Below, piece after piece: positions 7,510-15,052 of a DNA stretch of 64,000 nt. Source of the stretch: DATAEY01 sp045805565 (GTDB lineage: Bacteria > Actinomycetota > Thermoleophilia > Solirubrobacterales > Solirubrobacteraceae); the NCBI GenBank assembly GCA_045805565.1, contig JBJMKZ010000039.1, positions 80,927-144,926 on the forward strand, given 5' to 3'. Position numbers and translations under genes: made by a program. Below the pieces are notes generated by a model. The model was not told the DNA's origin and did no database searches. It worked only from the letters and a program-made list of their open reading frames with translations. Each line of letters begins with the position of its first letter. Position 1 is the stretch's first letter.

Positions 7510-8117
7510 TGCCCGCGGCGTCGGCGACGCCCGCCCTGTTCGTCCTGGCCGCCGGCGGCGGTGGCGGCAGCGGCAACTTCCTGGTCTCGCCCAGCCTCGG
7601 GCTGATGATCTGGACGCTGCTGGCATTCCTCGGCGCGATGCTCCTGCTGCGCCGCTTCGCCTTCCCCCGGATCCAGGATGCGCTCGATCGCCGCCAGCGC
7701 TCCATCGAGGCGTCGATCGACGCCGCCGATCGCACCCGCCGCGAGGCGGAGGAGCTGCTGGCCGAGTACCGGGAGCGTCTGCGAGAGGCTCGCGCCCAGT
7801 CCGAGGAGATCGTGGCCCGTGCGCGCAAGGCGGCCGAGAACGCCGAGCGCGAGGGCCAGGAGGCGGGCAAGGTCAAGCGGGAGGAGCTCCTCGCCCAGAC
7901 GCGGCGCGACATCGAGGCGGAGACCCGGCGGGCGATCCAGGAGATCCGCAAGGAGGTGGCCGACATGACCGTGTTGGCCACCGAGAAGCTCACTCGCAAG
8001 GCGTTGACCGAGGACGACCAGCGACGCCTAGTCGAGGAGACCCTGCGGGAACTGGACTTCTCGGCGCTCGCCGGCGAGGGCGACGGGCGCGGCGAGGGCG
8101 ACGGCCGGGAGGGGTAG
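7509..8117 (+). CDS. atpF: ATP synthase F0 subunit b
   Basis: 202 aa peripheral stalk subunit. A single membrane anchor at about residues 25-47 (SPSLGLMIWTLLAFLGAMLLL) is followed by a long charged coiled coil (AADRTRREAEELLAEYRERL onward) that reaches up to F1 and binds delta. ATG 7509 overlaps the atpE stop. The end is a short Gly/Glu/Asp repeat (GEGDGRGEGDGREG), a mild version of the acidic additions seen on alpha, beta and gamma. There is no fusion with delta, unlike in mycobacteria. Confidence 0.93.
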   Translation: MPAASATPALFVLAAGGGGGSGNFLVSPSLGLMIWTLLAFLGAMLLLRRFAFPRIQDALDRRQRSIEASIDAADRTRREAEELLAEYRERLREARAQSEEIVARARKAAENAEREGQEAGKVKREELLAQTRRDIEAETRRAIQEIRKEVADMTVLATEKLTRKALTEDDQRRLVEETLRELDFSALAGEGDGRGEGDGREG

Positions 8118-8651
8118 GTGGAGGAGATCGCCGAGGTCTATTCGCGCGCCCTGTTCGAGGTGGCCAAGGAACAGGACAAGCTGGACGAGGTGCGCGAGCA
8201 ACTGGACGAGTTCGCCGACGCGGTCGCCGAGAGCCGCGACCTGCAGGTCTTCTTCTTCTCCCCCTACTTCTCCGGTGAGGAGAAGAAGGAGGGATTGTCC
8301 AAGGCCGTCGACGGCGCCGACGAGACGGTGCTCAACACCCTGAAGCTGCTGATCGACAAGCACCGGATGCCGGCGCTGTTTCGGATACGACGCCAGTTCG
8401 ACCAGCTGTGGGCGCAGGAGAATCGGCTCCTGCCGGTGGAGCTCACCAGCGCGATCGAGCTGGACAGGAGCACGGTCAAGCAGGTGCGAGACGCCATCGC
8501 CGAGCAGACCGACCGGCGAATCGACCTGAAAACCCATGTGGATCCCGACATACTGGGGGGAATCGTCCTGCGGGTGGGTAACTCGATCCTCGACGCCTCG
8601 ATCCGCAACCGACTCGAGCAACTACGCAAGCAGGTGGCGAGGGCCGCCTAG
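8118..8651 (+). CDS. atpH: ATP synthase F1 subunit delta
   Basis: 177 aa, joins the b stalk to the top of the alpha3beta3 hexamer. Family signatures are the N-terminal IAEVYSRALFEVAKEQ and C-terminal DPDILGGIVLRVGNSILDASIRNRL. The GTG start abuts the atpF stop. Length and composition are ordinary; it lacks the acidic additions found on the neighbouring subunits. Confidence 0.94.
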   Translation: MEEIAEVYSRALFEVAKEQDKLDEVREQLDEFADAVAESRDLQVFFFSPYFSGEEKKEGLSKAVDGADETVLNTLKLLIDKHRMPALFRIRRQFDQLWAQENRLLPVELTSAIELDRSTVKQVRDAIAEQTDRRIDLKTHVDPDILGGIVLRVGNSILDASIRNRLEQLRKQVARAA

Positions 8652-8675
8652 CAATCCGGGAGGACGCGAGCGCAC

Positions 8676-10370
8676 ATGCAGATCAAGCCCGACGAGATCA
8701 CGTCCATCCTCAAGAGCCGCATCGAGGGGCTAGACGAGGACGGCGCCGACCTGGCGGAGGTGGGCACCGTCCTGTCGGTGGCAGACGGAATCGCCCGCGT
8801 TCACGGCCTCGAGAACTGCCAGGCGCTGGAGATGCTCGAGCTGCCGCACGACGTGACCGGCCTGGCCCTGAACCTGGAATCCGACAACGTCGGCGCGGTG
8901 CTGTTCGGCCCGTGGGACCAGGTGGTGGAGGGCGACACCGCCAAGCGCAGCGGAAAGCTGCTCGAGATCCCGGTCGGCGAGGACCTGCTGGGGCGAATCG
9001 TGGATCCGCTCGGCAAGCCGCTCGACGGAAAGGGCGACATCGAGCTGTCGGAGTCCCGTCCCGCCGAGTTCAAGGCTCCCGGCGTGGTGCAGCGCGAGCC
9101 GGTGGAGGAGCCGATGCTGACCGGTCTGAAGGCGATCGACTCGATGATCCCGATCGGGCGCGGCCAGCGGGAGCTGATCATCGGCGACCGCCAGACGGGG
9201 AAGTCGGCGATCGCCATCGACACGATCATCAACAACAAGGACAAGGACCTGATCTGCGTCTACGTCGCCATCGGCCAGCGGATGGCCACGGTGGTGCAGC
9301 TCGCCGAGGTGCTGTCGGACAACGGCGCCCTCGACCACACGATCATCGTCGCCGCCCCGGCCGACGAGGCGGCCCCCATCAAGTACATGGCTCCCTACGC
9401 CGGCTGCGCCATGGCCGAGTACTTCCTGTACGAGGGCAGAGCGGCGCTGTGCGTCTACGACGACCTGACCAAGCACGCCTACGCCTACCGGCAGATGTCT
9501 CTGCTTCTGCGGCGCCCGCCCGGCCGCGAGGCCTATCCGGGCGATGTCTTCTACCTGCACTCGCGGCTGCTGGAGCGCGCATGCAAGCTGTCGGACGAGT
9601 TCGGCGGAGGTTCACTGACCGCCCTGCCGATCGTCGAGACCCAGGCGGGTGACGTTTCCGCCTACATCCCCACCAACGTGATCTCGATCACCGACGGCCA
9701 GATCTTCCTGGAGCCCGGGCTCTTCTACTCGGGCGTGCGGCCCGCGATCAACGTCGGGATCTCGGTCTCCCGTGTGGGAGGCAACGCCCAGCTGACGCCC
9801 ATGAAAAAGGTGGCGGGACGGCTGCGGCTGGACCTGTCGCAGTTCCGGGAGCTGGAGGCTTTCGCCCAGTTCGGGTCCGAGCTTGACCCCGACACCCAGA
9901 AGACGCTGGCGCGCGGCGAGCGCCTGGTGGCCACCCTCAACCAGAGCGAGCGCAGCCCGCTTCCCGCCGAGGACCAGGTGGTTCAGATCTATGCGGCGAC
10001 CAACGGCTACCTCGACCGGATCGTCGTCGACAAGGTGAACGACTTCCTCGACGGCCTCACCCAGCGCTTCCGCTCCGAGCAGGAGGACCTGCTGGAGACG
10101 ATCAGCGACGGCAACTGGGACGACAGCACGGTGGAGGCCGTGGAGCAGGCGGTCTCCGAGTTCGCCGACGACTTCGGATACGACCTCGACGAGGAGGGCG
10201 AGCCGATCGAGGAGGGCGAGTCCGACCGCGCCAGCCGCCGCGAGGACGAGGAGGAGGGTGAGGAGGAGGAGGAGCCCAGCGCCGAGGAGGAGGGCGAAGG
10301 CGAGGAGGGCGAAGGCGAGGAAGAGAAGGAAGAAGAGGAGGAGGAGCAGGAGACCGCCGGCGCGCGGTAG
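8676..10370 (+). CDS. atpA: ATP synthase F1 subunit alpha with acidic C-terminal extension
   Basis: 564 aa, non-catalytic nucleotide-binding subunit. The core is standard: Walker A GDRQTGKSAIAIDTI near residue 172, LLRRPPGREAYPGD, and the ISVSRVGGNAQ arginine-finger region. It ends at about residue 502, the usual family length. The remaining 62 residues form a low-complexity tail with 36 Asp/Glu by my count, mostly Glu runs broken by Gly. Mycobacterial alpha also has a C-terminal extension that suppresses ATP hydrolysis, but that one is shorter and not acidic. The tail is in frame, ends in a normal stop, and is followed 15 nt later by atpG. Ribosome site GGGAGGA is unusually far (about 11 nt) from the ATG. 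Confidence 0.96.
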   Translation: MQIKPDEITSILKSRIEGLDEDGADLAEVGTVLSVADGIARVHGLENCQALEMLELPHDVTGLALNLESDNVGAVLFGPWDQVVEGDTAKRSGKLLEIPVGEDLLGRIVDPLGKPLDGKGDIELSESRPAEFKAPGVVQREPVEEPMLTGLKAIDSMIPIGRGQRELIIGDRQTGKSAIAIDTIINNKDKDLICVYVAIGQRMATVVQLAEVLSDNGALDHTIIVAAPADEAAPIKYMAPYAGCAMAEYFLYEGRAALCVYDDLTKHAYAYRQMSLLLRRPPGREAYPGDVFYLHSRLLERACKLSDEFGGGSLTALPIVETQAGDVSAYIPTNVISITDGQIFLEPGLFYSGVRPAINVGISVSRVGGNAQLTPMKKVAGRLRLDLSQFRELEAFAQFGSELDPDTQKTLARGERLVATLNQSERSPLPAEDQVVQIYAATNGYLDRIVVDKVNDFLDGLTQRFRSEQEDLLETISDGNWDDSTVEAVEQAVSEFADDFGYDLDEEGEPIEEGESDRASRREDEEEGEEEEEPSAEEEGEGEEGEGEEEKEEEEEEQETAGAR

Positions 10371-10385
10371 GCCTCGAGCGCACCC

Positions 10386-11330
10386 ATGTCGACCCAGCGC
10401 GACATCCAGGACCAGATCTCGAGCGTCAAGAACATCGAGAAGATCACCCGGGCCATGCAGATGGTCGCCGCCGCGCGGCTGCGCCGCGCCGAAGAGCGGA
10501 TCGAGGCGCTGCGCCCCTACGCCGATGCCATCCGGCGGATGACCCGGCAGGCGGCGGAGGCGGCGGAGAACATACCCAACGTCCCGATCCTGTTCGAGCA
10601 CGGCGAGGAGAACGACGTGGCGCTCCTGCTGGTCACCGGCGATCGCGGTCTGGCGGGGTCGTTCAACTCCCAGATCATCCGGGCGGGCATGGGCGCGGCC
10701 CGCGAGCACGAGTCCGACGGCAAGTCGGTGTCGTTCTATGCCTCCGGCCGGCGCGGGGCCTCCTCGCTGGAGTTCCGAGGCAAGGAGCCGGAGGGCAAGT
10801 ACATCGGGTTCACCGACCGGCCGTCCTACTCCGACGCGCGCGAGATCGCCAACGACCTCATGGCCGCCTACGTGGACGAGAAGGTGGATCGGGTCGAGAT
10901 CTTCTATAACGGCTATGTCTCCCCGATGACCCAGGTGGTCCGGCGGGAGACCCTGCTGCCGCTCGAGCAGGCGTCGATCCTCGAGGAGGACGACTCGGAG
11001 GACGGCGAGGACGGCGACGACGAGCACGAGGGCGAGGAGGAGCGCTCGGAGGAGCCCGAGCCCGGGCATCGTGCGCTGGTCGAGTACGAGCCGGGAGCGG
11101 AGGAGATCCTCAAGCGCCTAGTCCCCGACTACGTCGAGGTGTCGGTTTACCGGGCGCTGCTGGAGTCGACCGCCTCCGAGCACGGGGCCCGCATGACCGC
11201 CATGCGCCAGGCCTCCGACAACGCGAAGGAGATGATCGACGACCTGACCCTCGAGGCCAATCGCGCCCGCCAGGCGGAGATCACGCAGGAGATCATGGAG
11301 GTCGTGGCGGGCGCCGAGGCGCTCAGGTAG
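10386..11330 (+). CDS. atpG: ATP synthase F1 subunit gamma with acidic insert
   Basis: 314 aa central rotor shaft. N-terminal helix STQRDIQDQISSVKNIEKIT and C-terminal helix ASDNAKEMIDDLTLEANRAR are the conserved coiled coil. The Rossmann-like middle contains VTGDRGLAGSFN. Between about residues 199 and 230 lies an insert rich in Asp/Glu (EEDDSEDGEDGDDEHEGEEE and following) that is not part of the usual family fold and makes the protein about 25-30 residues longer than typical. Mycobacterial gamma has a short insert too, at a different position, linked to low ATPase activity. Confidence 0.95.
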   Translation: MSTQRDIQDQISSVKNIEKITRAMQMVAAARLRRAEERIEALRPYADAIRRMTRQAAEAAENIPNVPILFEHGEENDVALLLVTGDRGLAGSFNSQIIRAGMGAAREHESDGKSVSFYASGRRGASSLEFRGKEPEGKYIGFTDRPSYSDAREIANDLMAAYVDEKVDRVEIFYNGYVSPMTQVVRRETLLPLEQASILEEDDSEDGEDGDDEHEGEEERSEEPEPGHRALVEYEPGAEEILKRLVPDYVEVSVYRALLESTASEHGARMTAMRQASDNAKEMIDDLTLEANRARQAEITQEIMEVVAGAEALR

Positions 11331-11355
11331 CTACCAGACAAGACGGGAGAGACCC

Positions 11356-13404
11356 TTGACCGACAAGCAGACAGAGGAGAACCAGGAGCAGGAGGAGGAC
11401 CAGGAGCAGGACGGCAAGCAGGAGACCGAGGACAAGCAGGAGCAAGGGGACGACCAGGAGCAGGAGGAGAAGCAGGAGCGCATCCAGGAGCTGCGCGAGG
11501 AGCTCGCCGAGCTGGAGGGCGACGAGGACGGGGCCCAGGCCCAGGCCAGCGAGGATGGCCGGCGAGGCGAGGGCGACGGCAAGCGCAATCTCGGACGCCT
11601 GGAGGAGATCCAGGGGGTGGTGATCGAGGCCGTCTTCCCGGACGAGCTGCCCGAGATCAACCACGCGATCACGCTCGAGCGGCCCGACACCGGCGAGACG
11701 GCGGAGGGCATCTCGTCGGGCATTCAGGCCGGACGCCTGGTGTGCGAGGTACAGCAGCACCTGGGCGACGACCGCGTCCTGGCGGTGGCGATGGACAGCA
11801 CCGACGGGCTCACACGCGGGATGGAGGTGGCGGACACGGGCGGCCCGATCACCGTTCCGGTCGGCGACGCCACCCTGGGCCGGATCTTCAACCTGCTGGG
11901 GGAGACGATCGACGGGGGCGACCCGGTCGAGACCGACGAGCGCTGGCCGATCCACCGCTCGGCGCCCGAGGTGGAGGACCTCACGCCGACCGAGGAGATG
12001 CTCGAGACCGGGATCAAGGTGATCGACCTGCTGGCCCCCTACGCCAAGGGCGGAAAGGTGGGCCTGTTCGGCGGGGCAGGTGTGGGCAAGACGGTCCTCA
12101 TCCAGGAGCTGATCCGCAACATCGCCGAGGAGCACGAGGGGCTGTCCGCGTTCTGCGGGGTCGGCGAGCGTTCGCGCGAGGGCAACGACCTTTGGCTGGA
12201 GATGAAGGAGTCCGGGGTGATCGACAAGACCATCCTGGTGTTCGGGCAGATGAACGAGCCGCCCGGCGCCCGCATGCGGGTGGGCCTGTCCGGCCTGACC
12301 ATGGCCGAATACTTCCGCGAGCAGGGCGGCCAGGACGTCCTGCTGTTCATCGACAACATCTTCCGGTTCGTGCAGGCCGGTTCGGAGGTCTCGGCGTTGC
12401 TGGGGCGCATGCCGTCCCAGGTGGGCTACCAGCCGACGCTGGAGACCGAGATGGGCCAGCTGCAGGAGCGCATCACCTCCACCCGCGAGGGGTCGGTGAC
12501 CAGCGTGCAGGCGATCTACGTCCCCGCCGACGACCTCACGGATCCGGCGCCGGCGTCGGTGTTCGCCCACCTCAACGCGACGACGGTGCTCTCGCGCTCG
12601 ATCTCCGAGAAGGGCATCTACCCGGCGGTCGACCCGCTCGACTCGACCTCGACCATCCTCAAGTCGGAGATCCTGGGCGACGAGCACTTCGAGGTCGCCA
12701 ACGAGGTCAAGGAGGTCCTGCAGCGCTACAAGGAGCTGCAGGACATCATCGCCATCCTGGGGATCGACGAGCTGTCGGACGAGGACAAGCTCCTGGTGCA
12801 GCGCGCCCGCAAGGTGGAGCGGTTCCTCTCCCAGCCATTCTTCGTGGCCGAGCAGTTCACCGGCACCTCGGGCGAGTACGTGCCGATCGGTGAGACGGTC
12901 CGCGGGTTCAAGGAGATCATCGAGGGCAAGCACGACGACGTCCCCGAGCGCGCCTTCCTGCTGAAGGGAACCATCGACCAGGTCGTCGCCGAGGCCGGCG
13001 GTGGCGACGAGGAGAAGGAGGAAGAGAAGGACGAAGAGAAGGAGGAGGAGGACGGCCAGGAGGATGAGCAGGACGAGTCCGCCGGCGACGAGGACGAGGG
13101 AGACGCCGAGGGCGAGGGCAAGAGTGGCCAGGACGACCAGGACGAGGACGAGGGCGAGCAGGATGAGGACGGGGATGGCGACGGGGGCGACGACGAGCAG
13201 GACGAAGGCGACAAGGAGGAGGAGGACGCGTCCTCGGGCGGCGATGACGACGATGGCGACGAGGACGAGGGCGAGGGCGACAAGGACGACGACGAAGGGG
13301 ATGGCGACGAGGACGAGGGCGACGGCGACGGCGACGGCGACCAGGATGGGGACGGCGACGAGGACGCCGACAAGCAGGACAAGGGCGACGGGAAGGACGG
13401 CTAG
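11356..13404 (+). CDS. atpD: ATP synthase F1 subunit beta with N- and C-terminal acidic extensions
   Basis: 682 aa instead of the usual 460-480. The catalytic core spans about residues 80-548: GRLEEIQGVVIEAVFP at the beginning, P-loop GGAGVGKTVLIQEL, catalytic GERSREGNDLW, Walker B DVLLFIDNIFRF, and ALLGRMPSQVGYQPTL. In front is a 79-residue Gln/Glu/Asp-rich segment (31 acidic in the first 80), and behind is a 134-residue tail of Asp, Glu and Gly with 79 acidic residues (59%). The TTG start at 11356 follows GGGAGA. An internal start nearer the core (none with a good ribosome site) cannot be excluded, but the C-terminal tail is unavoidable because no stop occurs before 13402. Confidence 0.95.
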   Translation: MTDKQTEENQEQEEDQEQDGKQETEDKQEQGDDQEQEEKQERIQELREELAELEGDEDGAQAQASEDGRRGEGDGKRNLGRLEEIQGVVIEAVFPDELPEINHAITLERPDTGETAEGISSGIQAGRLVCEVQQHLGDDRVLAVAMDSTDGLTRGMEVADTGGPITVPVGDATLGRIFNLLGETIDGGDPVETDERWPIHRSAPEVEDLTPTEEMLETGIKVIDLLAPYAKGGKVGLFGGAGVGKTVLIQELIRNIAEEHEGLSAFCGVGERSREGNDLWLEMKESGVIDKTILVFGQMNEPPGARMRVGLSGLTMAEYFREQGGQDVLLFIDNIFRFVQAGSEVSALLGRMPSQVGYQPTLETEMGQLQERITSTREGSVTSVQAIYVPADDLTDPAPASVFAHLNATTVLSRSISEKGIYPAVDPLDSTSTILKSEILGDEHFEVANEVKEVLQRYKELQDIIAILGIDELSDEDKLLVQRARKVERFLSQPFFVAEQFTGTSGEYVPIGETVRGFKEIIEGKHDDVPERAFLLKGTIDQVVAEAGGGDEEKEEEKDEEKEEEDGQEDEQDESAGDEDEGDAEGEGKSGQDDQDEDEGEQDEDGDGDGGDDEQDEGDKEEEDASSGGDDDDGDEDEGEGDKDDDEGDGDEDEGDGDGDGDQDGDGDEDADKQDKGDGKDG

Positions 13405-13407
13405 GTC

Positions 13408-13821
13408 GTGGCGCACGAGAAGTTCCCGGTCGAGGTCCTCAGCCCCGAGGGCCAGGTCTGGTCGGGCGAGGCGGAGATGGTCTCCACCCGGACCCCGACC
13501 GGCTCGATCGGGGTGCTGGCCAATCACACGCCGCTGCTGGCCATGCTCGATCCCACCGAGCTGCGCCTGTACGAGTCCGAGTCCGAGGTGATCCGCTTCG
13601 CCCAGGGCGAGGGCTATCTGCAGGTGGGTGGAAACCGCGCGCTGCTGCTGGTGGAGGAGGCGCAGCCCCCCGACGAGCTCGACGCGTCCGAGCTCCGTGA
13701 CCGGCTCAAGCGGGCCGAGCGCGAGCTGGAGAGCGCCGATGAGGACTCCGAGCAGGAACGCGTCGCAAGCCGCGACAAGCGTCGCTGGGAGTCATTCCTG
13801 GAGATCGCGGAGGGCTCCTAG
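13408..13821 (+). CDS. atpC: ATP synthase F1 subunit epsilon
   Basis: 137 aa from GTG 13408, three bases after atpD. The N-terminal beta sandwich is clear (FPVEVLSPEGQVWSGEAEMV, GSIGVLANHTPLLAML, EGYLQVGGNRALLLVE) and is followed by the helical hairpin RDRLKRAERELESADEDSEQ that in many bacteria inhibits ATP hydrolysis. Length and composition are ordinary. Last gene of the operon. Confidence 0.94.
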   Translation: MAHEKFPVEVLSPEGQVWSGEAEMVSTRTPTGSIGVLANHTPLLAMLDPTELRLYESESEVIRFAQGEGYLQVGGNRALLLVEEAQPPDELDASELRDRLKRAERELESADEDSEQERVASRDKRRWESFLEIAEGS

Positions 13822-13827
13822 CCACCA

Positions 13828-13844
13828 GCCGCCCCTCGGGCGGC
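13828..13844 (+). terminator. hairpin after the ATP synthase operon
   Basis: GCCGCCC/GGGCGGC stem with a CTC loop, starting 7 nt after the atpC stop. No T tract, so a GC-rich U-less terminator is inferred from position. Confidence 0.45.
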
Positions 13845-13866
13845 CGGGGACGCCCTGACCGTCCAC

Positions 13867-13914
13867 TACCCTGTCCGGATGCCGGTGGTCCCCCTCGCGC
13901 CGCGGGCGGGCTGA
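13867..13914 (+). promoter_or_regulatory. -10-like box and possible short upstream ORF before the M20 peptidase
   Basis: TACCCT (13867-13872) lies 6 nt before an ATG at 13879 that opens an 11-codon ORF (MPVVPLAPRAG) ending at 13914, 13 nt before the peptidase start at 13928. Either the ORF is a leader peptide on a leaderless transcript or it is chance and the peptidase simply has a 40-odd nt leader. Confidence 0.3.
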
Positions 13915-13927
13915 ACGGCGCAGCACC

Positions 13928-15052
13928 ATGCACGAACGCCCCCTGGCCGAGCGGCTGATCACCTACGACACGTCCACGCCCGACGGCCTGCACGCGGCCG
14001 CCGGCTTCGTCAAGGGCTGGCTGCAGTCCCATGACATCGACGTGCGCGACCGCGATCACGCTGGCCTGCCGGTCATCCTCGCCGACGTCGGGGCGCCCGA
14101 GTCGGTCGGCGTGCCCGCGGTGATCCTGCACGGGCACCTCGACGTGGTGCCCGGCCACCCTGAGCAGTTCACGCCGCGCGTCGAGGGCGACCGGCTGATC
14201 GGTCGGGGCGCCTACGACATGAAGGGCGCGCTGGCCGTGATGCTCGGCGTGGTGGCGGAGGCGGCGCGGCAGCGAAGCGTGCGAGTCCGCTTCCTCTGCG
14301 TGCCCGACGAGGAGTCGGAGGACATCGACCACTGTTCGACCGCCGTCCTGGTCCGCGAGGGATTCGCGGGCGACTTCGCGATCACCGGCGAGCCCACCGA
14401 CCTGCACATCGGGGTGGAGGCCAAGGGCGTCCTCGCGATGCGCCTGTGCGTGTCGGGCAAGGCGGCGCATGGCTCGACCCCGTGGCTGGGCGACAACGCG
14501 GTTCTCAAGGCGCTCGACGTTTTTCGGGTCATCGAGTCGCTGCCGTTCAGCCGCGAGTCGTCGGAGCTGTTCGACAGTCCCTCGATCAATCTGGGAAGGA
14601 TCCTGGGCGGGGACGCCCTCAACAAGGTTCCCGACACCTGCGTAATCGACGTCGATGTGCGCTACCTGCCCGATCAGGACCCGGGAGACATCCTGGCCGC
14701 GGTGCGCGAGCTCGCCGACGTGGAGGTCCTGCGCACGTTCATCCGGGTCCCGGCCCACGTGCCGCGGACCGACCCCTACGTCGGCGCCCTGCGAGCCGCC
14801 GTGGGGCGCTCGACCCACGGCGACGTGCTGAGCGTCGGTCGCGACGGCGCCTCCGACGCGGTGTCGTTCCTGGAGGCGGCGATACCGGCGGTCGAGTTCG
14901 GCCCGTCCGGAGCCGGCCACCACGGGCCCGACGAATGGGTGTCGATCTCCTCGCTGCGCCGCTACCGCGATGCCCTGCGCGCGTTCGTGGCCGCTCTTCC
15001 GGACGCGGCCGCCGGGCCGGGTCTGCGCGCCGTCCCGGAGGCGGGGCGGTGA
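13928..15052 (+). CDS. M20 family metallopeptidase (ArgE/DapE/carboxypeptidase type)
   Basis: 374 aa cytoplasmic di-zinc amidohydrolase. Zinc ligands are visible in HGHLDVVPG, GRGAYDMKG, PDEES and SGAGHHGPDE; the lid/dimerisation domain sits in the middle, with SGKAAHGSTPW giving the transition-state His. It resembles acetylornithine or succinyl-diaminopimelate deacetylases and N-acyl amino-acid hydrolases; the sequence alone does not choose among these. Its stop overlaps the LCP start (GTGA), which may hint at a link to cell-wall peptide metabolism, but co-transcription could be incidental. Confidence 0.85.
   Translation: MHERPLAERLITYDTSTPDGLHAAAGFVKGWLQSHDIDVRDRDHAGLPVILADVGAPESVGVPAVILHGHLDVVPGHPEQFTPRVEGDRLIGRGAYDMKGALAVMLGVVAEAARQRSVRVRFLCVPDEESEDIDHCSTAVLVREGFAGDFAITGEPTDLHIGVEAKGVLAMRLCVSGKAAHGSTPWLGDNAVLKALDVFRVIESLPFSRESSELFDSPSINLGRILGGDALNKVPDTCVIDVDVRYLPDQDPGDILAAVRELADVEVLRTFIRVPAHVPRTDPYVGALRAAVGRSTHGDVLSVGRDGASDAVSFLEAAIPAVEFGPSGAGHHGPDEWVSISSLRRYRDALRAFVAALPDAAAGPGLRAVPEAGR

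Noticed and set aside
11323..13527. 734-residue minus-strand open frame opposite atpD, rich in Leu/Val/Ala
   Set aside because: It is the mirror image of the acidic GAC/GAG-rich atpD codons; no ribosome site, no family, and the plus-strand gene is certain.
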